DNA of 64,000 nt from Kordiimonadales bacterium IMCC3096. GTDB lineage: Bacteria; Pseudomonadota; Alphaproteobacteria; Minwuiales; Minwuiaceae. How positions within the stretch are numbered: the first letter of the stretch is position 1; the number at the start of each line of letters is the position of its first letter. The stretch is from positions 528,001 through 592,000 of the forward strand of contig CP018227.1 in assembly GCA_016865035.1 (NCBI GenBank), written 5' to 3'. A program made the position numbers and the translations under genes. The notes beneath the pieces are model-generated. The model worked only from the letters and a program-made list of their open reading frames with translations, had not been told where the DNA came from and did no database searches. Below are positions 56,542 through 64,000 of this stretch, one piece after another.

Positions 56542-58264
56542 CGGACCGCCCGGCCTCGGTGGCAATCAGCGCCTCCACCGCCAGCCGCTCCGCCACCGGC
56601 GCGAGACCAAGCCGACGCAGCGATCCGACGACACTGGCAAGTGCGACCGGATCAAGTACGCCCGGCCCGGCGGAACCCATCAGCGCCAGGGCAGCCTGAA
56701 CCGCCTCCCCCGTCCGGCCCGCGCCGGTCGCCAGCACAAGCTGACGCCAGAGCGCAGCGTCTGTCGCGTAACCCGGTACACCATCTGTCGCGGGTGACTG
56801 CAGCGCATCGGTCCAGAGTCCCTCCGCCACTGGCCGCCCCACAGCGTCCATCAGCAACAGGATGCGATGCCACTGCCGATCTGCCCCCTCACCCGCCGGG
56901 TTGGCATCACGCCAGTTGCCCAACCGCCTGTTGTTCGCCGGATCGATGCCGGAAACCTGCGCAAGCGGCAGCATGGCGGTCTGGGCCAGGACGGCATCAC
57001 GCTCCCCGGCCGCAGCACGGCGCCGCAGCAGTTCCAGCCAGCCCCGCGCCCTGTCCCTGTCACCATTCAGCAGGTGCATGCGGAACGCGGCTGGTGCGAG
57101 AAAGGCCAGGTCGATGGAGGGCAGCAGGCGTTCCAGCGCCGGCGCGGCCAGGGCCGCTGCCATCGGCGCCTCGCCCTGCGACAGGGCAACCGTCCACATC
57201 GCGAGCATCGCCTCCGCTCGGGCCAGCTTGCCCTCCGCCCGTGCGAACGCGACTGCCGCCAGACGGAAATCGTCGGCATTCAGGTCCGCGTCGGGTGCGC
57301 CCAGGATCAGGGTAACGGCGGCAGGCTGCAGGGTTCCGGTGCGTATCGCGGAAATACCTGCATCGAGCCGCTGGGGTGTCGTCAGCCGGGGCAGGGTTGC
57401 CAGCCGCGCTGCGACGGCAGGTGCCAGCCCGGCAAGGGACTTCAGGGTGACCTTCTGTCCAAGACGGAACATGGCGAGGTGCAGCGGCGAAAGCTGCGCG
57501 GCATCCTCCAGCTCGACAGTCGCATCGTCGGCCACCGCGTCGGCGAGGTCATCGAAGACGGGATTGCTCCGCCCGGTCTCGTTCAGGATCGTGCGGGTCA
57601 GATCCGCGTCCGGGCGCCGACCCGCCTGAAGGTCGCAGAAGACCGACGCACGCTGCCAGAAATCACGGCTGCCGCCCCGCACCTGGGCACCGACGATGTC
57701 ACAGGCACGCTCGACGTCGCCGCTCAGCAGCAGGGCATCGGCCAGGGGACGGCTGTAGGCAGGATTGTTCAGGTCACCGCCTGATGCGGCCTCCGCCAGC
57801 GCCACCGCCGAATCCGCCTCCCCCATCGTGACCAGCAGGGTCATGCGCTGCCCCAGCAGGGCGGCGCTGTCGCTGCCCGACGGCGGCGTCCCGATGGACA
57901 GCAGCAGGCGGCGCGCCAGATCACGGGCCGCAGGCGATTCATAGTGGCTCGGCATCCGCCCGTAGAGCGCATGCACGATCCCCGCGGCGGACCCTTCCCA
58001 GAGACCGAGCCCCAGGCCACCGGAAGAAGGGCCGAGCAGGCCAGCCGCCGCTTCCCCCGGAGCATCCAGCCGACCAATGACGATTCCACCGGAGGTGACA
58101 CTCTGGTCCGACGGTGCCTGGGAGGTGCCCCCGGAGTTCACCGTTGCGGGCAGAAGCGATTTCGGGCCGCTATTCTGTCCGCCATCGGCGCTGGTCTGCG
58201 CCAGGGCCAGAACGGGCAGGAAAAGGCAGAGCCCGAGCAGGCTGCTAACGCGGAAAACGCTCAT
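56534..58264 (-). CDS. Secreted alpha-helical repeat protein, unknown function
   Basis: 576 residues from the ATG at 58264, beginning MSVFRVSSLLGLCLFLPVLALAQ (signal peptide, cleavage near AQ). The mature part, after a Ser/Gly-rich linker, is almost entirely amphipathic helices rich in Ala and Leu (for example ALAEAASGGDLNNPAYSRPL and LARAEAMLAMWTVALSQG), consistent with TPR-like solenoid repeats. I know homologs only as hypothetical proteins from alphaproteobacteria. It is translationally coupled to xerD downstream and overlaps the 46-residue ORF upstream. Confidence 0.75.
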   Translation of the reverse strand: MSVFRVSSLLGLCLFLPVLALAQTSADGGQNSGPKSLLPATVNSGGTSQAPSDQSVTSGGIVIGRLDAPGEAAAGLLGPSSGGLGLGLWEGSAAGIVHALYGRMPSHYESPAARDLARRLLLSIGTPPSGSDSAALLGQRMTLLVTMGEADSAVALAEAASGGDLNNPAYSRPLADALLLSGDVERACDIVGAQVRGGSRDFWQRASVFCDLQAGRRPDADLTRTILNETGRSNPVFDDLADAVADDATVELEDAAQLSPLHLAMFRLGQKVTLKSLAGLAPAVAARLATLPRLTTPQRLDAGISAIRTGTLQPAAVTLILGAPDADLNADDFRLAAVAFARAEGKLARAEAMLAMWTVALSQGEAPMAAALAAPALERLLPSIDLAFLAPAAFRMHLLNGDRDRARGWLELLRRRAAAGERDAVLAQTAMLPLAQVSGIDPANNRRLGNWRDANPAGEGADRQWHRILLLMDAVGRPVAEGLWTDALQSPATDGVPGYATDAALWRQLVLATGAGRTGEAVQAALALMGSAGPGVLDPVALASVVGSLRRLGLAPVAERLAVEALIATEAGRSGE

Positions 58265-58385
58265 CGGGGACCACCTTGCGGGTTTCCTTCGTGGGGGGCG
58301 GGATGTCCCAAGTGGCGACAAACACGGCGCCGGCGGCACCGAGCACAATGACCAGCAGGAACAGGAAGAGGAACAGACGTCGCAT
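58245..58385 (-). CDS. 46-residue membrane peptide
   Basis: A short gene not normally called: ATG at 58385, stop TAG at 58245-58247. The product has one membrane helix (LFLFLFLLVIVLGAAGAVFV) and then ATWDIPPPTKETRKVVP and a PDERFPR end. The ATWDIP...DERFPR pattern resembles small proteins I recall in this position in related genomes. It overlaps the start of the secreted repeat protein by 20 bp in another frame, which suggests coupled translation. Confidence 0.7.
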   Translation of the reverse strand: MRRLFLFLFLLVIVLGAAGAVFVATWDIPPPTKETRKVVPDERFPR

Positions 58386-58454
58386 GGGGCCGTGGGATAC
58401 TCCGGTCGGTGTGCGATGACGGTGTCGGACAGGCTGTCCATCACCCTATAGAGC

Positions 58455-58482
58455 TTGACGGACGGTGTCGGCAGTGTATCGA
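58455..58482 (+). promoter_or_regulatory. Candidate sigma-70 promoter for aroK-aroB
   Basis: TTGACG at 58455-58460, a 16-bp spacer, then TATCGA at 58477-58482. It lies about 75 bp upstream of the aroK ATG in the divergent region. The -35 matches well, the -10 only partly. Confidence 0.35.
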
Positions 58483-58556
58483 CGGGGTAACAGGCTTTCA
58501 ATTGCAGTCACCAGCGCTGCATCGCAACTGAAAACGACGAAGGACACTGCAGTTTC

Positions 58557-59156
58557 ATGGTTCGGGAGGCGGCTCAAGGCGTGATGTTCCAGGGCACGGG
58601 AGAGGCCCGGGAAGACGACCGGCGCTCCCTGGTGCTTGTCGGTCTGATGGGCGCGGGCAAGAGTACCGTGGGTCGCCGCCTCGCGCAGCGCCTGAACCTG
58701 CGCTTCGTCGATGCCGATGACGAGATCGAGGCTGCGGCCGGAATGACCATCCCGGAAATCTTCGATCGCTATGGCGAGGCGCATTTCAGGGACGGGGAAC
58801 GCCGGGTCATCAGACGCCTGCTGAGCGAACCCCGCCAGGTCATCGCCACGGGGGGCGGCGCCTTCATGAATGATGAAACACGGGCTCTCATTGCCGCCGA
58901 AGCAACCTCCATATGGCTCAAGGCAGATCTGGACACCCTCGTCCGGCGCTGTGCCAAGCGGACGGACCGCCCCCTGCTGCGCGGGCGGAACCAGCGTGAG
59001 ACACTGGCTGCGCTGATGCAGCAACGCTACCCGGTCTACGAGACATCGGACCTGATGGTGGAAAGCGGCGGGGATACCCATGACGTGGTGGTCAACCGGA
59101 TCATCAGCGCATTGGGAAAGCCTGTCGGTTCCGATGACGGTACGGTGCAGCCATGA
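58557..59156 (+). CDS. aroK: Shikimate kinase
   Basis: Phosphorylates shikimate to shikimate 3-phosphate in aromatic amino acid synthesis. 199 residues: Walker A GLMGAGKST (about residues 29-37), FVDADDEIEAAAGMTIPEIF, the shikimate-binding GEAHFRDGERRVI, ATGGGAF, and the lid region KRTDRPLLRGRN. A further N-terminal stretch of about 24 residues precedes the first strand, normal in alphaproteobacteria. Its stop overlaps the aroB start by 4 bp (ATGA). Confidence 0.95.
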   Translation: MVREAAQGVMFQGTGEAREDDRRSLVLVGLMGAGKSTVGRRLAQRLNLRFVDADDEIEAAAGMTIPEIFDRYGEAHFRDGERRVIRRLLSEPRQVIATGGGAFMNDETRALIAAEATSIWLKADLDTLVRRCAKRTDRPLLRGRNQRETLAALMQQRYPVYETSDLMVESGGDTHDVVVNRIISALGKPVGSDDGTVQP

Positions 59157-60259
59157 CGGCCATGGTGCATGTCGCACTGGGTGCGCGGTCCTACGACATC
59201 CACATCGGCACGGATGTGCTGGCGCAGGCCGGACAGTTCATCGCCCCGCTTCTGCGTCGTCCCCGCATCGCCATTGTCACGGACGAGAATGTGGCGAAGG
59301 CCCAGTTGCCTGCCCTGAACGATGCCTGCGCCGCAGCGCGGATCGAGACGGTCTGCCTGACGCTGCCCGCTGGCGAAGCCACCAAGGACTTTGCCCAACT
59401 GGAGCGGCTGACACGCTGGCTGATATCGGAACGCGTCGGACGCGACGACATGGTCGTGGCCCTGGGCGGCGGTGTCATCGGTGATCTGACCGGCTTTGCG
59501 GCGGCGATCCTGCGACGCGGGACCGGCTTCATCCAGATTCCGACCACCCTGCTGGCGCAGGTCGACAGTTCCGTCGGCGGCAAGACCGCGATCAACACGC
59601 CAGAGGGCAAGAACCTGGTCGGTGCCTTTCATCAGCCGAGCCTGGTGCTGGCGGATACCTCCACCCTGGACAGCCTGCCCGAGCGCGAGGTGCTGGCTGG
59701 CTATGCGGAGGTGGTGAAATACGGCCTGCTGGGTGACAGGGCGTTCTTCGAATGGCTCGAAGTCCACGGCAGGGAGGTCATCGCAGGTGATCCCGCCGCA
59801 CGGGAGGAGGCCGTCGCCAGAAGCTGTCAGGCCAAGGCCGATATCGTGGCGGCGGATGAGCGCGAGAACGATCAGCGCGCCCTGCTGAACCTCGGCCATA
59901 CCTTCGGCCACGCGCTGGAGGCGGAAGGCGGCTATGATGGACGCCTGCTGCATGGCGAGGCCGTGGCCATCGGCATGGTGCAGGCCCTGGAGTTCTCCGT
60001 CAGCCAGGGTCTCTGCCCCGGACAGGACGCGGAGCGCGCGCGCCGCCACCTGCAGGCCGTCGGCCTGCCGACCCGCCCGTCAGACCGGGGTCTGGGCGAT
60101 ATTCCGGTCACGCGATTGCTCGACCATATGGCACAGGACAAGAAGGTACGCGACGGACGCCTCACCTTCGTTCTGGCGCGTGGCATCGGCGAAGCCTTCG
60201 TCACGCGCGATGTAGATGCAGCAAGGCTGCAGTCCTTTCTCGAAACGGAACCGAACTGA
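59153..60259 (+). CDS. aroB: 3-dehydroquinate synthase
   Basis: Converts DAHP to 3-dehydroquinate, the first ring-forming step of the shikimate pathway, using NAD and a metal ion. 368 residues: LPAGEATKDF, DMVVALGGGVIGDLTGFAAAILRRG, PTTLLAQVDSSVGGKTAIN, the metal-ligand region NLGHTFGHALEAEGGY, and LLHGEAVAIGM. It is coupled to aroK upstream and its stop shares TGATG with the CorC gene, so the three form one operon. Confidence 0.96.
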   Translation: MTAMVHVALGARSYDIHIGTDVLAQAGQFIAPLLRRPRIAIVTDENVAKAQLPALNDACAAARIETVCLTLPAGEATKDFAQLERLTRWLISERVGRDDMVVALGGGVIGDLTGFAAAILRRGTGFIQIPTTLLAQVDSSVGGKTAINTPEGKNLVGAFHQPSLVLADTSTLDSLPEREVLAGYAEVVKYGLLGDRAFFEWLEVHGREVIAGDPAAREEAVARSCQAKADIVAADERENDQRALLNLGHTFGHALEAEGGYDGRLLHGEAVAIGMVQALEFSVSQGLCPGQDAERARRHLQAVGLPTRPSDRGLGDIPVTRLLDHMAQDKKVRDGRLTFVLARGIGEAFVTRDVDAARLQSFLETEPN

Positions 60260-61551
60260 TGGAAAGCGCCGGCACTGAAATGTCCTCGATCGACTGGAGT
60301 CTGGTTCTCTCCATTGCCGCCATTGTCCTGCTGCTGGTGATGTCGGCGTTCTTTTCCGGCTCCGAAACCGCGCTGACCGCATCCTCGCGGGCGCGGATGC
60401 ATCACATGGAACGGCTGGGCAACAAGAAGGCGCATCTGGTCAACAGACTGACAGAGGACAAGGAGCGGCTGATCGGGTCCATCCTGCTCGGCAACAACCT
60501 GGTCAATATCCTCGCCTCTGCGCTGGCGACCAGTGTGCTCATCGCGCTGGTGGGCGACGCCGCGGTCGCCATTGCAACGGTGGCGATGACGCTGCTGGTG
60601 CTGATCTTCGCAGAGGTGCTGCCCAAGACATATGCGATCCGCAACCCGGACCGTTTCGCCCTCGCCGTCTCCCCCGTCGTGGCCTTTCTGGTCCGCGCCC
60701 TCTCCCCGGCCGTGATCGCGGTCGAGGCCATTGTCCGTGTGGCCCTGCGCGTGATTGGCGCCAGGCAGGACGGCGACGACACCTACGACGTGGCCGATGA
60801 GCTGCGCGGGCAGATCGAACTGCATCACCGTGAAGGCGGCGTGCGCAAGACGGCCAAGGACATGCTCGGTTCCATCCTGGAGCTGGATGACGTGTTCGTC
60901 TCCGAGATCATGATGCATCGCAGGCGCATCAAGACCCTGAACATCGACGACCCGCCGGAGGCAATCGTCGGTGCCGCGCTGGACAGCAACTTCACCCGCA
61001 TTCCGCTCTGGCAGAACGATCAGGAGAACATCGTCGGCGTTCTGCACGCCAAGGATCTGGCCCGCGCCCTGTCGAAGAACAATGGTGATGCCGCGACACT
61101 CGACATTACCGCTGTGGCGCGGGAGCCCTGGTTCGTGCCGGAGACGGCTTCCCTGCGCGAACAGTTGAATGCGTTCCGTCGCAGGCGCGCGCATTTCGCG
61201 CTGGTGGTGGACGAATATGGTGCGCTGAAGGGCATCGTCACGCTGGAAGACATCCTGGAGGAGATCGTCGGTGACATCTCCGACGAACATGACGCGGTGA
61301 CGGCCGGTGTCCGTCCGCTGCCGGACGGCGCCTACGAGGTCGAGGGCTCCGTGACCATCCGCGACCTGAACCGCAGGTTCGACTGGAACCTGCCGGATGA
61401 AGAGGCATCGACGATTGCCGGGCTGGTGATCTATGAGGCGCAGGTCCTGCCGGAGATCGGCCAGGTCTTCCGGTTCCATGATTTCACGTTCGAGATTCTG
61501 GAGCGTCGGCGACACCGCATCAATCGCCTGAAGGTCACGCCGCCCGAGTGA
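60259..61551 (+). CDS. HlyC/CorC (CNNM/DUF21) family membrane protein
   Basis: 430 residues: an N-terminal DUF21 membrane domain (FFSGSETALTASSRARMHHME, EVLPKTYAIRNPDR), two CBS domains (about residues 205-340: VFVSEIMMHRR ... FALVVDEYGALKGIVTLEDILEEIVGDI) and a C-terminal CorC_HlyC domain (GSVTIRDLNRRF). The family is involved in magnesium or cobalt efflux/homeostasis. Its ATG overlaps the aroB stop by one base, a typical aroK-aroB-corC alphaproteobacterial operon. Confidence 0.92.
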   Translation: MESAGTEMSSIDWSLVLSIAAIVLLLVMSAFFSGSETALTASSRARMHHMERLGNKKAHLVNRLTEDKERLIGSILLGNNLVNILASALATSVLIALVGDAAVAIATVAMTLLVLIFAEVLPKTYAIRNPDRFALAVSPVVAFLVRALSPAVIAVEAIVRVALRVIGARQDGDDTYDVADELRGQIELHHREGGVRKTAKDMLGSILELDDVFVSEIMMHRRRIKTLNIDDPPEAIVGAALDSNFTRIPLWQNDQENIVGVLHAKDLARALSKNNGDAATLDITAVAREPWFVPETASLREQLNAFRRRRAHFALVVDEYGALKGIVTLEDILEEIVGDISDEHDAVTAGVRPLPDGAYEVEGSVTIRDLNRRFDWNLPDEEASTIAGLVIYEAQVLPEIGQVFRFHDFTFEILERRRHRINRLKVTPPE

Positions 61552-61605
61552 GGTTACGCCGAAGAACCGACAGCTGACGCGGGCCGACAGTGAGAACGGA
61601 ACCGT

Positions 61606-62118
61606 TCAGGCGATGCGCATGCTGTCGGGACCCAGACTGACGCGGGTGGTCCGTCCCATAAGGTCGAGCAGGACCCAGACGCGCTGATCGGGATCAATAC
61701 GCTCGACCCTGCCAACGAAATCGGTGAAAGCGCCAGCGGTGACCCTGACCGCATCACCGGTCCGCACGGTGACCTCCGCCAGCAGCTTGCCGTCGGCATC
61801 ACAGCGCCCCAGAAGGGATGTCATCAGTTCATCCGGGACCGGTGCGGGTTTCGCGCCAAAGCTGACCAGCCGGGTGATGCCATAGGTGCTGTTGATGGCA
61901 CTCCATCCCCCGGCATCCATGTCGAAGGCGACGAAGAGATAACCGGGAAACAGCGGCCGGGAGCGGGTGACGAAACTGCCGCCCTGCCGGGTCGTCAGGT
62001 CATGCAGGGGCAGGAATGTGCGAAAGCCCTGCCGATCCAGATTGCGCAACGCGATGCGCTGACAGTTGGGTTTCAACTGCGCCAGATACCACCGCTCAGC
62101 AGTTTCGGTCGCCGCCAT
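61606..62118 (-). CDS. RfaH/NusG-family transcription antiterminator
   Basis: 170 residues in the NusG/RfaH family: RWYLAQLKPNCQRIALRNLDRQGFRTFLPLHD at the N-terminus (the NGN domain; the LKP sequence is more RfaH-like than NusG-like), RSRPLFPGYLFVAFDMD, then a KOW-type C-terminal domain (VRTGDAVRVTAGAFTDFVGRVERID). Such specialised paralogs bind paused polymerase at ops elements and suppress termination in long polysaccharide operons. It is divergent from an EPS regulator whose leader carries an ops-like sequence, so that operon is the likely target. Confidence 0.85.
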   Translation of the reverse strand: MAATETAERWYLAQLKPNCQRIALRNLDRQGFRTFLPLHDLTTRQGGSFVTRSRPLFPGYLFVAFDMDAGGWSAINSTYGITRLVSFGAKPAPVPDELMTSLLGRCDADGKLLAEVTVRTGDAVRVTAGAFTDFVGRVERIDPDQRVWVLLDLMGRTTRVSLGPDSMRIA

Positions 62119-62143
62119 CGGCCTCTCGTTCGGTCAAGTGATT

Positions 62144-62157
62144 GCTCAATAATGAAC
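62144..62157. repeat. GCTCAATWATGAAC site 1
   Basis: GCTCAATAATGAAC lies 26-39 bp before the rfaH-like ATG, in the core-promoter range for a short leader. One of two near-identical 14-bp sites in this divergent region (second copy at 62268-62281, 13/14 identical, same strand). A plausible operator, perhaps for the EPS-associated MarR protein. Confidence 0.55.
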
Positions 62158-62251
62158 ATTGCATCTGCGGTTGTGGATTTGAAGTGCGAAGCGTCACGTC
62201 AGGTGCGTCATCATGGCCCGTGAACCGCGGCTCCATAAGCTGTCACAAGGC

Positions 62252-62280
62252 TTGCCTGCCACATATCGCTCAATTATGAA
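62252..62280 (+). promoter_or_regulatory. Sigma-70 promoter of the EPS operon
   Basis: TTGCCT (62252-62257), a 17-bp spacer, TATGAA (62275-62280). The second GCTCAATWATGAAC site covers the spacer end and the -10 box, so a bound repressor would block it. Expected transcription start is near 62287, about 130 bp before the EPS regulator ATG. Confidence 0.55.
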
Positions 62281-62281
62281 C
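62268..62281. repeat. GCTCAATWATGAAC site 2
   Basis: GCTCAATTATGAAC overlaps the -10 region of the predicted plus-strand promoter. It matches site 1 at 13 of 14 positions, the only difference being the W. Confidence 0.55.
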
Positions 62282-62363
62282 GCGGCATGATCTGCACCGA
62301 TTCGCAGGCTCACCGCCCCTATCCGCCCCCGCAACGTCACCGGCGCACCGCAGTGCAGACCGG

Positions 62364-62376
62364 TGCGGTAGCCGTG
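62364..62376 (+). promoter_or_regulatory. ops-like element in the EPS leader
   Basis: TGCGGTAGCCGTG contains GCGGTAGC, eight of the nine bases of the enterobacterial ops core GGCGGTAGC. It is on the coding strand of the EPS operon, about 45 bp before the first ATG and about 80 bp into the predicted transcript, next to a gene for an RfaH-like protein. The match could be chance, but the position is the expected one. Confidence 0.5.
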
Positions 62377-62420
62377 GTGAACCAGATTCCGCAGCAGACT
62401 ACAAGGCCCGTCGCCCGCTG

Positions 62421-62801
62421 ATGGCCGGCAGTCGCAAGACATCGCAGGAAGATGTGCATTTCCGCGTACTTCGCCTGCTGGAGGAAAATCCGGAGATGAG
62501 CCAGCGCGATCTGGCACAGGCCGTCGGGATCAGTGTCGGCGGCGCGCACTATTGCCTCAATGCGCTGATCGAGAAGGGGTGGGTCAAGATCGGCAATTTC
62601 TCCGCCGCGCGGGACAAGCGCCGCTATGCCTACATCCTGACACCAAAGGGCATTTCGGAGAAATCAGCCCTCACCGGGCGCTTCCTGAAACGGAAGATGG
62701 CCGAATATGAGGCGCTGAAGGCCGAGATCGATGCCCTGAAGGTCGAACTGGAACCGGACATCGACCAGTCCGTGCCCCAGAAGCAGGCGCAGCAGAAATG
62801 A
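62421..62801 (+). CDS. EPS-associated MarR-family transcriptional regulator
   Basis: 126 residues: winged helix with EDVHFRVLRLLEENPEMSQRDLAQAVGISVGGAHYCLNALIEKGWVKIGNFS, then YAYILTPKGISEKSALTGRFLKRKMAEYEALKAEIDALK, a pattern matching the EPS-associated MarR subfamily (TIGR04176) found at the head of exopolysaccharide loci. The C-terminus is a short helix and a polar tail. It likely controls the divergent rfaH-like gene and its own operon. The ribosome site is weak. Confidence 0.85.
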   Translation: MAGSRKTSQEDVHFRVLRLLEENPEMSQRDLAQAVGISVGGAHYCLNALIEKGWVKIGNFSAARDKRRYAYILTPKGISEKSALTGRFLKRKMAEYEALKAEIDALKVELEPDIDQSVPQKQAQQK

Positions 62802-63802
62802 CCCGCGTACTCGTCACAGGCGGCGCCGGCTACATCGGTGCCCATACCTGCAAGGTGCTGGCAGCGGCGGGGCACGAGCCGATCGTGTATGACAATCTTG
62901 TCCATGGTCACCGTCACGCCGTCCAGTGGGGACCGTTCGCGCAGGGCGACATCCTGGACCGCGCCAGACTGGATGAAGTCATCGCCGAACATGCGCCGGA
63001 GGCCGTGATCCATTTCGCCGCCTTCGCCTATGTCGGCGAGTCGGTGACCGATCCCGGCAAGTACTATCGCAACAATGTGGCAGGCAGCCTGAACCTGATC
63101 GAGGCGATCCGCGATCACGGCATTGCGCACATGGTGTTCTCCAGCACCTGCGCGACCTATGGCGTGCCGGAGAGCGTTCCGATCACGGAAGATGCACCGC
63201 AGCATCCGATCAATCCCTACGGCCAGTCGAAGCTGACGGTGGAGCGGATGATGGCTGATTTCGAGCAGGCGCACGGTCTGGGCTGGATCGCCCTGCGCTA
63301 CTTCAATGCCTCGGGCGCGGACCCCGATGGCGAGACCGGTGAGGATCACACGCCGGAAACACATCTGATCCCGCTGATCCTGGATGCCGCGGCCGGGCGA
63401 CGGGCCGCCATTACCGTCTTCGGCGATGACTACGACACGCCGGACGGCAGCTGCATCCGTGACTACATCCATGTCACCGACCTGGCCGATGCGCATCTGC
63501 GTGCGCTGGAGGGGCTGCAGCGCGGCCTGCCCTCCGGAGCCTTCAATCTGGGCAACGGCACTGGCTATTCCGTCTTCGAGGTCATTCAGGCGGTGGAACG
63601 CGTCACCGGCCTGACCGTGCCCGTGGAGATCGGCCCGCGCCGCCCGGGCGACCCCGGCCGCCTTGTCGGCAGCGCCGAAAAGGCCCGTCGTGAACTGGGC
63701 TGGCAACCACGCTTTGCTGCACTGGACGAGATCATCCGCACCGCCTGGAACTGGCACGGGAAGCTCCACGGTCGCACCGAAGCAACAGGCTTGCGCGCCT
63801 GA
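62798..63802 (+). CDS. galE: UDP-glucose 4-epimerase
   Basis: Interconverts UDP-glucose and UDP-galactose for polysaccharide synthesis. 334 residues: the NAD-binding GGAGYIGAHTCKVL at the N-terminus, the Ser and Tyr of the catalytic region (FSSTCATYG ... NPYGQSKLTVERM), and GSCIRDYIHVTDLADAHL. Its start overlaps the regulator stop by 4 bp (ATGA), which places it in the EPS operon. Confidence 0.94.
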   Translation: MTRVLVTGGAGYIGAHTCKVLAAAGHEPIVYDNLVHGHRHAVQWGPFAQGDILDRARLDEVIAEHAPEAVIHFAAFAYVGESVTDPGKYYRNNVAGSLNLIEAIRDHGIAHMVFSSTCATYGVPESVPITEDAPQHPINPYGQSKLTVERMMADFEQAHGLGWIALRYFNASGADPDGETGEDHTPETHLIPLILDAAAGRRAAITVFGDDYDTPDGSCIRDYIHVTDLADAHLRALEGLQRGLPSGAFNLGNGTGYSVFEVIQAVERVTGLTVPVEIGPRRPGDPGRLVGSAEKARRELGWQPRFAALDEIIRTAWNWHGKLHGRTEATGLRA

Positions 63803-64000
63803 TGCGCATCTATGCCCTGATCACGGATGCCTATGGGGGGCACGGCGGCGTCGCGGTCTACAATCGCGACCTGCTTTCCGCCTTCCTGCAACACCCAAGG
63901 GTGACCGAGGTGATCGCGGTTCCCCGGGTGATCAGTCACACCATGGAGGCCCTGCCGGAAGGGCTGACCTATCGCACCGGTGCGGCCGGTGGCGTTGTCC
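63802..64000 (+). CDS. Glycosyltransferase family 4-like, N-terminal part
   Basis: The ATG at 63802 overlaps the galE stop by one base. The 66 visible residues (MRIYALITDAYGGHGGVAVYNRDLL...) match the N-terminal GGxGGV nucleotide-sugar region of GT4-type glycosyltransferases. The gene continues past the window. It supports an exopolysaccharide assembly locus to the right. Confidence 0.75.
   Translation, partial: MRIYALITDAYGGHGGVAVYNRDLLSAFLQHPRVTEVIAVPRVISHTMEALPEGLTYRTGAAGGVV

Overview
The window is high-GC chromosomal DNA from a free-living alphaproteobacterium, most likely Rhodospirillales or Rhodobacterales. I do not name a genus. The grounds are the compact 14-gene nuo operon, an ECF11 sigma factor with a ChrR-type zinc anti-sigma factor, a CpdR-like receiver protein, an Mcl1-type malyl-CoA lyase, and many 4-bp ATGA gene overlaps.

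Layout. 1-13.1 kb: the nuo operon for respiratory complex I, minus strand, order A to N, with nuoN cut by the window edge; a tRNA-Asp lies upstream. 13.4-19.9 kb: housekeeping genes (sfsA, map, radC, an acyl-CoA dehydrogenase, a Sua5/TsaC protein, an MFS transporter). 20.2-25.1 kb: a stress regulon, with rpoE-chrR (ECF11) on the plus strand and a divergent FAD oxidoreductase / DUF1365 / CFA-synthase-like operon. TGATCC-N18-TA promoters point both ways from the intergenic region. 25.2-33.7 kb: an S9 peptidase, MlaA, a PECR-like SDR, CpdR, an MJ0042 zinc-ribbon protein, then ftsE-ftsX-ydcF-plsC. 33.7-42.6 kb: envelope and exopolysaccharide genes (two O-antigen-ligase-like proteins, a priming sugar-phosphate transferase, a Sel1 protein), a TetR regulator, and a decayed ligase fragment. 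42.9-45.0 kb: a membrane class III adenylate/guanylate cyclase.

45.07-51.71 kb is a small genomic island. It is bounded by a 16-bp direct repeat of the tRNA-Arg(CCG) 3' end. It carries an endonuclease I gene truncated at the att site, small lipoproteins, a hypothetical protein whose presumed zinc ribbon has decayed, an IS3-family element with a T TTT TTA frameshift signal, an excalibur thermonuclease and a terminase-small-subunit-like protein. No integrase is present, and part of the island is clearly AT-rich.

52-64 kb: Sco1, a TauE-type permease, a Usp, malyl-CoA lyase, XerD, a secreted repeat protein preceded by a 46-residue membrane peptide, aroK-aroB-CorC, and then an exopolysaccharide control module. 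That module has an RfaH-like antiterminator divergent from an EPS-associated MarR regulator, galE and a glycosyltransferase that runs off the window. The divergent region contains twin GCTCAATWATGAAC sites, a good sigma-70 promoter and an ops-like GCGGTAGC element in the predicted leader. I regard this module and the island as the most interesting parts of the window.
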